A stretch of 53,114 nt of DNA from an uncultured Oscillospiraceae bacterium (GTDB lineage Bacteria > Bacillota > Clostridia > Oscillospirales > Acutalibacteraceae): assembly GCA_900541905.1 (NCBI GenBank), contig UQLQ01000012.1, positions 1 to 53,114 on the forward strand, read 5' to 3'. Below are positions 1-7,922 of this stretch, piece by piece (the stretch's first letter is position 1; each line of letters opens with the position of its first letter). Position numbers and translations under genes: made by a program. A model generated the notes under the pieces. It made no database searches, was not told the origin of the DNA, and saw only the letters and a list, made by a program, of their open reading frames with translations.

Positions 1-172
1 TAAAAGAAATTGCTTCGCAATTCCTTACTTCTAAATGTTAAAACGTTCTTGTCAACAATCAAAATCTTCAACATTGAAAGATGTTGCTTTCAATGTTTGT
101 TTTGTTACTTGTTACAAGGTTGTTATAGCATTAAAAAAATTACTATGCAATTTTTACTGATATCTGCTAACC
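1..172 (-). repeat. Inverted copy of two-hairpin structured repeat (at least 1.5 units, cut by window edge)
   Basis: Read on the minus strand, this stretch matches the array at 39770-40155, including GAACGTTTTAACATTTAGAA and the small hairpin around AATTGC-gaa-GCAATT. Stems seen in plus coordinates: 71-80 with 87-96 (inner hairpin), 48-58 with 109-118 (second stem), and 122-130 with 165-171 (first stem of the neighbouring unit). Start-to-start spacing of the two first stems is 128 bases, identical to one interval in the other array. It lies just downstream of the M6 protease terminator. No open reading frame is present. The function is unknown. Confidence 0.8.
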
Positions 173-207
173 AGACCTTATCACAGTAAATTTCTGTTTA
201 AATAATA

Positions 208-240
208 TAAAAGCAGGGATACGAATAACGTATTCCTGCC
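208..240 (-). terminator. Intrinsic terminator of the M6 protease gene
   Basis: An 11-bp stem (213-223 with 229-239, one G-T wobble) is followed on the minus strand by a U-rich run. It sits about 20 bases after the stop codon of the protease gene. Confidence 0.8.
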
Positions 241-258
241 TTAATATCAAATAAACGG

Positions 259-3200
259 TTAATTTTCCTTATGTTTTAATTTTATTGTTATAATTATAAA
301 AATGATAATACTACAAATTGCAACTACCATAATTGCCGTAATACTCCACAAAGTAGTAATATCCCCTGTTTTTGCATTGATAATACTTTCTTGATGTTTA
401 TCTTCATTTACTTGAGACATTTGTCCTGTACTTTGCCCTTTATATCCATCATCGGAACCAGATTGTGTTCCAGCAGGGGGTGTTTGTTCGTTCGGTAGCT
501 CTTGCGCTTGTAACTGTTTTGCTTGTTCAATTGTACTTAATACAACTGATGCTTCTTTCTCTGTAAGGCTTATTTTTGACACCGCCTGCCATGCTGTCTG
601 GATTGCTGCCTCAATCTGTAAGCGATTTTCATCTGAATATGTATTGTTGTTTAACATCATTTGCAATTCTGTAATTCCTGATTTAAGTTCAGATATTTGT
701 GTATCTGTTGCTTTCTTTAGGCCTTCCAGTTCTTGTCTTGCAGATGACAGAGCATTTGCTGCAGAATGATACTCTGCATTTGTTGTGGCATTTACAAGCA
801 CATTTTGTGCATCAGCAAGCTGTACAATAAAGTTATCCTTTTCTTTTCCATCTAAGTATTGCACTAAATCCAGACTGTTTGCAACAGCAATTTCCTGTTG
901 CAAAACAGCGGAATCCAAAAGTATCATAGAATCTTTTGCCGTTTTTAAATCCTGCAGTACGGCTTGTATGAGATCTAATGCTGCAATAGGATTCTGCAAG
1001 ATTGATTCTGCTTCTTTCTTCTTTTCTCGAAATTCGGTAGTTGTACTTGCATCATATCGACTTAAATCTGTCAGAACTAAATCTTGAATCTCATTCAAAG
1101 CATCTTTATAGGTAAAGTTCAGCAATGCTTTTTCCAAAGCATCATATGCTGTATTTAAATCTTTGTCTGTAGCATTTCCTTCGCCTAATTTCAGCTGTAC
1201 ATCAGCTTCTGTTATAGTAGCATCTAAAGTCTGAATTAATGCCTGATGTGCATTTTGATACAAACCACCGTTGATTGCCTCTTGTACTTGTGCATATTTA
1301 TTTTGTAAACGTACATACGCGTTAGCAGAAACAGTAACATCTATTGTTGCAGTAAAGGAACTGTTTCTTGTTAAGACTGCATTGACAAAAACTTGGGTAT
1401 TTCCTTCTTTTATACCCGTGATGTTGCCATCTTGATCTACTGTTGCAATCGTATTGTCTGCACTGCTCCATGTGAAAGAAGCTTGATCTGTTGTATCTGT
1501 AGGTAATAGACCCGCAGTTACTTTTTTACTTTGTCCTTCTATCAAATTTACTTGATTTTCACTTACTTGGATAGAGGTTGACGGAATGAGCACTGTCACC
1601 GTACATGTACTTTTTAAACCATTGCTTGTTGTTGCTGTTATGGCTGCAGTACCTGCACTTTTTGCTGTTATCCGTCCATTGGTATCTACAGATACTATCG
1701 CATCATTGTCACTAGTCCATGTAATTGTTCTGCTATCTGTTGTATCTACCGGCATAATAGTTGCTGTTAATATAGAGGTACTTCCCTTCTCCAACTGTAA
1801 TGTGTTGGGCGTTACTGATACACCTACAATAGGCTTCGTAGGAGTACCCGTATTTGTTACTTGAACTTGTGTAACCAATGGCATTTGATTCGTACCAACA
1901 GTAACATCAACATATAAAGTTGTATTTCCCTCACTAACACCATAGAGCTTCTGTGTTGCTTGATCAAAATTTGCAATTGCTGTACTGCCTAGTCTTACAT
2001 TTGAATTTATAGTTTGCAAAATTGGTTTTGTAACAACGTCAATACTAGCCTGATTGGTTCCCCCAATGTCCAAAGTGATTGTTTCGGGTGACTGATACCC
2101 TGTAATACCTGCAATATCACCCTGATTATCCGCTGTATTATGACCTGTTGCTCTCATATCATATGCGCAACCAGTAAATGTTGGGGCAGTACTTCCAACA
2201 AACAAAGAGCCATAAAAACCACCTGAGTTACTGTTTGCAGCTTTTTGAACTTGTCCATTTGCAAAACTGTTTTCCACTTTGCCGCCTGTGGTCAAACCAA
2301 TAAATCCACCAACGTTTTGTCCATTCGAGACTGCAAGGCTAGAAAAACTATTTTGAATAGAAGCACCTTCTGCCAAATAGCCTACAAATCCGCCAACACC
2401 GTTGGCTCCGTTTCCTCCTGTCACTGTTCCTGATGTCAGTACGACATTATCAATGTTTCCGCCTGAGATTGTTCCTGCAAAACCACCTGCGTGTCCTCTC
2501 TCAGAGCCGGTTACATTTACATTCGCTAAGGTCAAATTTTTAACGGAGCCGCCTGAAATACTTTCAAATATTCCGGAACCGTTTACAGTCATATTGGACA
2601 ATGTTTTTCCATTGCCGTCAATGTGTCCTGAAAAATTATCAATCGGTGTGATAGCTGTATGATTAAAATCTATGTCCTTCGTGATTTTAATATATTTGTT
2701 ATCACGTACCAACAAGTTCCAATCATCTACAGAAGAAACCAAAAATGGATCATCTTTTGTTCCGCTTCCCCGCACTTGAGGAACAGTAACATTTAATGTA
2801 ATCGAGTCTGCATCCGATGCGGTTACTTCCAGTTTAATACCACTATTTTTTCCATTGCTGTAATACAGCGTATCTTTATCCCAGGTATCTCCGGTTTCAT
2901 CTATTGTTTTGCCGTATGTATTGCCTACTGTTGGCAGTATTACTGCATTCTTTAAATTACCGGCTGCTGCCCCCAGAGAAGTTTCTTCCGGACGGAAAAC
3001 ATAGAGAAAATCTCCAAGACCATCGGTTGTTCCCCCCATATTGGTATATAGTGTACTGTTGACACGATAAACAATCAGTCCGTTATCACGTCCGGTATTG
3101 TTGGTTGCATCTTGTTTTTGATAATATTCTACTACAAAATATTCCTTATCATGGAATGGAGAATATATTTTATAGGATATTACTTCATTTGAATCTTGAT

Positions 3201-4353
3201 ATTTTGGTCTTTGAATGGTAATTTGTCGGTCAGCTGTTACTTCTGATAATTTACTTCCCCATCCCAACCAATCGTGAGATAAGACACTAAGCATTGCCTG
3301 AGGGTTTTGACTGTTATTGGAAGCCATAATATCATAAAATCCAACAGGTTCTCCTATACTGGTACCTCTGTATAAATCCGGCAAACCCAATGTATGTAAA
3401 AACTCATGGTGAATAACAGAATAGCCTGCACGATTTAATTTTAATGTATCCAGCGGCACTGCTTGCGTTTTATCTACATGATAAGAGAAAACGCCACCGG
3501 GACTTTGTGAATCTCCAACATTATTCAAATTATAGGCACCTACAGTTTTTCCAGATATTTTTGTAGAAAAAACTCTATCCGCTTTATGAGACCACAATAA
3601 ATCGCCCCATCCAATTCCACTATCACTAAATTTGCCTTCTACCATAAAGCTGACTGCATCAATAAAGCCATCGTTATTGGTATCTAACTGTGCACCGTTC
3701 AATTCCTTCTCTATGGAAGGTTTTACCGCCTGCAATACTTCTTCCAACAGCTCTTCCTCTCTTGAAGCTTGCTGGTCGGGTGTATAGCCGTCAGGATTGC
3801 TTGCTGTTTTCTTCATATAGTAGGTACGAGGATTTTTTGATGTATAAGATATGGTTGTGCCCGCATCATTTTTAGGATAAAAAGATGTATGAGTACGAAA
3901 TGCGCCATAACTGTATTGATTCAAGTAATTTTTCAAAGATATAACCGGTATTTCTACACCAAGTGGTTGTATATTCACACCACCACTGTTCATTACCATG
4001 TCAGCGGCTTTTAAGGTGTATGCATCGTCTAAATGAATATCCTGCATATCTGCATCCGGAAATTCAATTAGTATTGCCAAATACTGAACTTCTGTTGTCT
4101 TTGCATCGGCTGAGCGAGCCGACCGAGTACGTTTGTTTTGGATTTTTTGCGTCAAAGGCTTGATATCCTCAACTTGTTCCCAGCCATACATTTCTGTATA
4201 ACTGTCTAAATATCCTTTATTTTGTGTTTCTTGCGTCGATTGCGGGTTTTCTTCTGCATGTATCATATGTTGTATCGGTACAAACATAAATGCAAAAGTA
4301 AAAATCAGCGTAATAACAATGGTATTTCTTGCTTTTGTTCCAAACTTTTTCAT
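259..4353 (-). CDS. Secreted M6-family metalloprotease, multidomain, wall-anchored
   Basis: A secreted zinc protease of the immune-inhibitor-A (M6) type, 1364 aa. A signal peptide (about 1-33) is followed by the catalytic domain (about 90-515) with HExxHxxGxxD at H316, E317, H320, G323 and D326, and a YDIM Met-turn at 340-343. Next come GLUG-type beta-helix repeats (about 535-770), two Big-2 Ig-like domains (about 840-1010), and a long helical FIVAR-like stalk (about 1010-1300). The C-terminus has NAKTGD, a hydrophobic segment and the basic tail KLKHKEN, which looks like a sortase signal with NAKTG in place of LPXTG. The ATG start has AAGGAG 8 bases upstream. Known family members degrade host or matrix proteins; the substrate here is unknown. 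No sortase gene is in the window. Confidence 0.9.
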   Translation of the reverse strand: MKKFGTKARNTIVITLIFTFAFMFVPIQHMIHAEENPQSTQETQNKGYLDSYTEMYGWEQVEDIKPLTQKIQNKRTRSARSADAKTTEVQYLAILIEFPDADMQDIHLDDAYTLKAADMVMNSGGVNIQPLGVEIPVISLKNYLNQYSYGAFRTHTSFYPKNDAGTTISYTSKNPRTYYMKKTASNPDGYTPDQQASREEELLEEVLQAVKPSIEKELNGAQLDTNNDGFIDAVSFMVEGKFSDSGIGWGDLLWSHKADRVFSTKISGKTVGAYNLNNVGDSQSPGGVFSYHVDKTQAVPLDTLKLNRAGYSVIHHEFLHTLGLPDLYRGTSIGEPVGFYDIMASNNSQNPQAMLSVLSHDWLGWGSKLSEVTADRQITIQRPKYQDSNEVISYKIYSPFHDKEYFVVEYYQKQDATNNTGRDNGLIVYRVNSTLYTNMGGTTDGLGDFLYVFRPEETSLGAAAGNLKNAVILPTVGNTYGKTIDETGDTWDKDTLYYSNGKNSGIKLEVTASDADSITLNVTVPQVRGSGTKDDPFLVSSVDDWNLLVRDNKYIKITKDIDFNHTAITPIDNFSGHIDGNGKTLSNMTVNGSGIFESISGGSVKNLTLANVNVTGSERGHAGGFAGTISGGNIDNVVLTSGTVTGGNGANGVGGFVGYLAEGASIQNSFSSLAVSNGQNVGGFIGLTTGGKVENSFANGQVQKAANSNSGGFYGSLFVGSTAPTFTGCAYDMRATGHNTADNQGDIAGITGYQSPETITLDIGGTNQASIDVVTKPILQTINSNVRLGSTAIANFDQATQKLYGVSEGNTTLYVDVTVGTNQMPLVTQVQVTNTGTPTKPIVGVSVTPNTLQLEKGSTSILTATIMPVDTTDSRTITWTSDNDAIVSVDTNGRITAKSAGTAAITATTSNGLKSTCTVTVLIPSTSIQVSENQVNLIEGQSKKVTAGLLPTDTTDQASFTWSSADNTIATVDQDGNITGIKEGNTQVFVNAVLTRNSSFTATIDVTVSANAYVRLQNKYAQVQEAINGGLYQNAHQALIQTLDATITEADVQLKLGEGNATDKDLNTAYDALEKALLNFTYKDALNEIQDLVLTDLSRYDASTTTEFREKKKEAESILQNPIAALDLIQAVLQDLKTAKDSMILLDSAVLQQEIAVANSLDLVQYLDGKEKDNFIVQLADAQNVLVNATTNAEYHSAANALSSARQELEGLKKATDTQISELKSGITELQMMLNNNTYSDENRLQIEAAIQTAWQAVSKISLTEKEASVVLSTIEQAKQLQAQELPNEQTPPAGTQSGSDDGYKGQSTGQMSQVNEDKHQESIINAKTGDITTLWSITAIMVVAICSIIIFIIITIKLKHKEN

Positions 4354-4392
4354 AAAATATCTCCTTGTTACAATTTAACTTTGGATAGTGTT

Positions 4393-4421
4393 ATCATAAC
4401 ATACTTTATATTAAAATCCAA
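4393..4421 (-). promoter_or_regulatory. Candidate promoter of the M6 protease gene
   Basis: Minus-strand TTGGAT (4416-4421), a 17-base spacer, and TATGAT (4393-4398), about 40 bases before the start codon. It is divergent from the tetR promoter. Confidence 0.5.
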
Positions 4422-4499
4422 CCAATTCCTATCATCTTTCTATATTTTTGTAGATGAGTTGTAATTTACATATTGTTTAATATTTTTGCTATATATTTC

Positions 4500-4551
4500 T
4501 TGACTTCTGACACTATGTCAAATATAATTTTAGGATACTGACACCATGTCA
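4500..4551 (+). promoter_or_regulatory. tetR-ABC transporter promoter with two palindromic operators
   Basis: TTGACT (4500-4505), 17 bases, then a perfect TATAAT (4523-4528). A perfect 13-bp palindrome TGACACTATGTCA (4508-4520) fills the spacer. A second copy, TGACACCATGTCA (4539-4551), lies just after the -10, with starts 31 bases apart. This arrangement is typical of autorepression by the TetR-family protein encoded immediately downstream. Confidence 0.85.
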
Positions 4552-4585
4552 GACTTAGATATGCTTAGGAAAGGAAAAATCTCTC

Positions 4586-5209
4586 ATGCCGTCAAAAACA
4601 TTTTTTAACTTGTCCCTGGAAAAACAAGCTAATATTTTATCCGCGGCAAAAAAGGAATTCGCGCGTGTACCATTTGAGCAAACTTCTTTTATAAATATTG
4701 CAAAGGATGCAGGTATTTCACGCAGTAATTTATACAATTATTTTACCAATAAACAAGAGCTGCTTTCTTATTTACTGGAAAACTTTAAGTCAAGTATTCT
4801 CTCTGTGATAAAAAACAGTTTAAAACAATCTCAAGGCGACATTTTTCAGCTGTTTGATGATATCTTTTCCTATATGCTGGAGTATGGATTTTCTAAGGAA
4901 AATTTCGGCCTTTTCCGTTCTATACTAAGCAATCAACGTTTTACCGACCAAGATGAAATGTTTATGACGTTTCAGCAACACAATGAATGTATTGCGGAAT
5001 TGTTCTGTTATGAATCCTTTCAATTGCAGCATTTAAGTGTAAATTCGGAAGAAGACTTCCAAAATATTTTAGAAATTCTAATAGGTATTACGATGAAAGC
5101 TGCGATTGATGTATATAATCATCCAAAAGAAAAAGAGTACTTCATAAAACGGTATCATGATAAAATCAACCTGGTAAAGTACGGTATTGTAAAAAAGGAG
5201 GTTACATAA
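4586..5209 (+). CDS. TetR/AcrR family transcriptional repressor
   Basis: A 207-aa regulator. The N-terminal helix-turn-helix (about 12-58) has the family pattern ILSAAKKEFARV ... INIAKDAGISRSNLYNYFTNKQELL. The C-terminal part is the variable ligand-binding domain. Its stop codon directly abuts the ATG of the ABC transporter, so the two form one operon. The two TGACA-N3-TGTCA palindromes over the promoter are the likely operators, implying derepression of self and transporter when a ligand, probably an exported compound, binds. The ligand cannot be inferred. The purine-rich GGAAAGG is a little distant (about 12 bases) from the chosen ATG, but no better start exists. Confidence 0.88.
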   Translation: MPSKTFFNLSLEKQANILSAAKKEFARVPFEQTSFINIAKDAGISRSNLYNYFTNKQELLSYLLENFKSSILSVIKNSLKQSQGDIFQLFDDIFSYMLEYGFSKENFGLFRSILSNQRFTDQDEMFMTFQQHNECIAELFCYESFQLQHLSVNSEEDFQNILEILIGITMKAAIDVYNHPKEKEYFIKRYHDKINLVKYGIVKKEVT

Positions 5210-7156
5210 ATGGCTGTTTTGTCGTTAAACAACGTGAAAAAAAGCTATAAACTGGGAGATGGCACTGAATTTCCTGTATTAAAAGGAATCAATGTATCCT
5301 TTGAAAAGGGTGAGCTTGTCTCTATTATCGGTGAATCCGGTAGCGGTAAATCTACCTTAATGAATATCATTGGCGGCTTAGATTCCAAATTTGAGGGAGA
5401 AGTTTTGGTTGGCGGTAAAAATATTGGATCTTTTACAGAAAAAGAACTGGATATTTACCGAAAAAATAAAATAGGTTTTATCTTCCAAAGTTTTAATTTA
5501 GTTCCCCATTTAACCATATTGGACAATGTTGCTTTGGCATTGACTCTGTCCAATGTAAAACGCAGCGAACAAGTCGAGCGTGCCAAAGAGATGCTGGAAA
5601 AAGTAGGTTTAAAAGACCATATTCACAAAAAACCGAATCAACTGTCCGGCGGACAAATGCAGCGTGTTGCTATTGCAAGGGCATTAATCAATGACCCTGA
5701 AATGATTGTTGCCGATGAACCTACCGGTTCTCTGGATTCCCAAACAACACAACAAATTTTGGATATTATTACTCAAATAGCACAGGAAGGAAAACTGGTG
5801 CTGCTTGTTACCCACTCCGAACATGTTGCGGAATGTTCTTCCCGTGTGATTCGCATTGCGGACGGACAAATTGTTGAAGACAGACAAGGAATTACACTCA
5901 CGCCAAAAGAAACGGCCGAGACAGCAAAGACAAAAGAAATCAGCAAAAACTTAAATTTTGCAGGCGCTATCAAACTGGCATTTAAAAATATGAGAGAAAA
6001 AAAGATGCGCAATATTTTGGTGGCGGTAGGTGCGTCTATCGGCATTATGAGTATTATGCTGATGCTTTCCATCGGCAACGGTATTAAAACGTATATTCGT
6101 GATACGATGGAGAGTCTTGCCAATCCGCTTGCCATTGAAGTGACTATGCCAGAAGAGGAAGATACTCCGGCCATGGGACCCGAGGCATTCTTGTCCAACA
6201 CTTATTTTACGCAAGAAGATATTGATAGATTAGGTGCAGTAGAGCATGTATCTGCTACAGAAGAACATTTCAGTGCCTTTGCTATGGGAACTGCCATTGC
6301 TTCCATAGATGATAAACAGGCCCCTCTCATGATGGTTTCCACTTTGTCCCAATATAACGAATATGACCTGGCAGAAGGCACTATGGCAAATAAAAATGAG
6401 ATTATTATTAATGAAGCGGTAAAAGAAGAATTGGGGATGGATGATATTGTAGGCAAAACAATCACAGTTTCTGTTCAGGTAGACAACAGGCAAATTGTAA
6501 TAGATACTGTAGTCAGCGGTGTATTGTCAGATGAAACCAGCCCTATGTCAGGCGGTATGTCTCAAGTTTATTTATATTATGACGATTTAAAACAAGCCTG
6601 TGCAGAACAAGATTATGACCTTATGCCGACCAGTATCATGTTAATCGCAGATATGGAAGAAAATGTGGATGGTATAAAATCAACTGTCACTGATATGGGT
6701 TATGGCAGTTCCATGCAAGAAACAATGGTTGAAACATTCACAACCATGCTGGATTTATTTACAGGTGTATTAGCAGGTATCGCAGGAATTTCACTTCTTG
6801 TTTCAGCTATTATGATTCTGGTTGTTCTGTATATCAGTGTAGTGGAGCGTACCCGAGAAATAGGTGTTATGAAGGCAATTGGTGCACGCCGTAAGGATAT
6901 CAGACGTATTTTTATTTCAGAATCATTTATACTTGGTTTGGCGGGCGGTATTATTGCTACCGTAATTACGTTTATTATCATGTTTATCGGCAATGCTGTT
7001 ATCCAAAGTCATTTTGGTGTGAATATGATACTGATAAGTCCTTATTACGTACTGTTTGGCATTGGTATCAGTATATTAATCAGCGTGCTTTCCGGTACAC
7101 TTCCTGCTGCAAAAGCTGCAAAACTGGATCCTGTTGAATCTTTAAGAAGAGATTAA
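5210..7156 (+). CDS. MacB-type ABC exporter, ATPase fused to FtsX-like permease
   Basis: A 648-aa fusion of an ATP-binding domain and a MacB/FtsX permease. The ATPase part has Walker A GESGSGKST (41-49), the Q-loop at Q93, signature LSGGQ (145-149) and Walker B MIVADEP (165-171). A first membrane helix (about 268-288) is followed by an extracytoplasmic MacB core domain (about 290-500) and three C-terminal helices (about 510-645). Family members are mechanotransmission pumps that export peptides, antibiotics or lipoproteins rather than moving substrate through the membrane themselves. GGAGG lies inside the end of tetR, so the pair is translationally coupled. The fused layout is that of MacB, but no MacA partner lies nearby. 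The substrate is unknown. Confidence 0.9.
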   Translation: MAVLSLNNVKKSYKLGDGTEFPVLKGINVSFEKGELVSIIGESGSGKSTLMNIIGGLDSKFEGEVLVGGKNIGSFTEKELDIYRKNKIGFIFQSFNLVPHLTILDNVALALTLSNVKRSEQVERAKEMLEKVGLKDHIHKKPNQLSGGQMQRVAIARALINDPEMIVADEPTGSLDSQTTQQILDIITQIAQEGKLVLLVTHSEHVAECSSRVIRIADGQIVEDRQGITLTPKETAETAKTKEISKNLNFAGAIKLAFKNMREKKMRNILVAVGASIGIMSIMLMLSIGNGIKTYIRDTMESLANPLAIEVTMPEEEDTPAMGPEAFLSNTYFTQEDIDRLGAVEHVSATEEHFSAFAMGTAIASIDDKQAPLMMVSTLSQYNEYDLAEGTMANKNEIIINEAVKEELGMDDIVGKTITVSVQVDNRQIVIDTVVSGVLSDETSPMSGGMSQVYLYYDDLKQACAEQDYDLMPTSIMLIADMEENVDGIKSTVTDMGYGSSMQETMVETFTTMLDLFTGVLAGIAGISLLVSAIMILVVLYISVVERTREIGVMKAIGARRKDIRRIFISESFILGLAGGIIATVITFIIMFIGNAVIQSHFGVNMILISPYYVLFGIGISILISVLSGTLPAAKAAKLDPVESLRRD

Positions 7157-7235
7157 CCAGTTTTTTGTCAAAAAATTGTAAAAAATCAAGGAAAGGTTTA
7201 CAATGGCTTCTCTCCCGTGATATGATGATACTAAC

Positions 7236-7252
7236 GTATCTATATTCGATAC
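7236..7252 (+). promoter_or_regulatory. Inverted repeat upstream of hxlR-type gene, possible operator
   Basis: GTATC (7236-7240) and GATAC (7248-7252) form an inverted repeat 36 bases before the regulator's start codon. Local regulators of this family often bind such sites. No convincing -35/-10 pair could be tied to it. Confidence 0.3.
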
Positions 7253-7287
7253 ATATACTTTAGTTTCAAAGAACAGGGGGTCATCTC

Positions 7288-7674
7288 ATGAAAAAAGATA
7301 AAGAAGCGAAAAAAAAGAAAAAAGAAAAATCTGCTCAAGTTTCTGCTCCGGAAACTGTAAAAACTGTCAGCCCCGAAACTGAAGACGCGATTTTATTAAA
7401 GCATATAGGCGGTAAATGGAAAATTCGTATCATTTGGGCTTTACAGGATGCTCAAAGCAAACGTTACAGTACTTTAAAAAATGAAGTATCTTCTATTACA
7501 GATATGATGCTTAGCCAAAGCTTAAAAGAACTTATGGCCAGCGGTATTGTAGAGCGTCATCAATATCAGGAGATTCCTCCAAGAGTGGAATATCAAATTA
7601 CACAAAAGGGACTCTCATTAATTCCCATATTCCAGGATTGCATTTCTTGGGTAGAATCATTTGAAACAAAATAA
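7288..7674 (+). CDS. HxlR-family winged-helix transcriptional regulator
   Basis: A 128-aa protein. A very lysine-rich N-terminal tail (about 1-20) precedes a winged-helix domain with the HxlR hallmarks GGKWKIRIIWAL, RYSTLKNEV, MLSQSLKELMASGIVER and PRVEYQITQKGLSL. GGGGG lies 9 bases before the ATG. It is monocistronic, with its own terminator. HxlR proteins commonly sense electrophiles or redox stress and control a neighbouring gene. Here the only neighbours are the ABC operon upstream and nrdDG downstream, which has its own NrdR-type control, so the target is open. Confidence 0.85.
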   Translation: MKKDKEAKKKKKEKSAQVSAPETVKTVSPETEDAILLKHIGGKWKIRIIWALQDAQSKRYSTLKNEVSSITDMMLSQSLKELMASGIVERHQYQEIPPRVEYQITQKGLSLIPIFQDCISWVESFETK

Positions 7675-7693
7675 AAGTAAAGAATAGTTACAA

Positions 7694-7735
7694 AAAAGAA
7701 TGAATTGGTTACAGCCTTTTCATTCTTTTTTATAT
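7694..7735 (+). terminator. Intrinsic terminator after hxlR-type gene
   Basis: AAAAGAATGAA pairs with TTCATTCTTTT across a short loop, followed by a T-rich run. Confidence 0.75.
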
Positions 7736-7794
7736 TTTCTGCACTTTATACGAAATTTTTAAATTTTCACTGCTGATTTTTTTGCATAATTAAA

Positions 7795-7844
7795 ATACAA
7801 AATATTGTGTTTTGATTGACTTTACACACAATATCCTGTAAAAT
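7795..7844 (+). promoter_or_regulatory. nrdDG promoter with two NrdR boxes
   Basis: Promoter TTGACT (7816-7821), 17 bases, TAAAAT (7839-7844). Two 16-bp boxes resembling the NrdR consensus ACACWATATMTWGTGT lie at 7795-7810 (ATACAAAATATTGTGT, opposite orientation) and 7826-7841 (ACACAATATCCTGTAA). Their centres are 31 bp apart, the spacing known for paired NrdR sites. The second box covers the spacer and the start of the -10. This implies repression by NrdR with ATP/dATP as signal. No nrdR gene is in the window. Confidence 0.85.
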
Positions 7845-7922
7845 AAGAACACAAATGAAAATAAGAATCTATATGATGATTATGATAAAAACCATGATTT
7901 AGTTGAAAAGAGGGTGCTTTTG

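Noticed and set aside
5773..6465. Several overlapping minus-strand ORFs inside the ABC transporter gene
   Set aside because: They are antisense shadows of a well-supported coding sequence, with no family signature.
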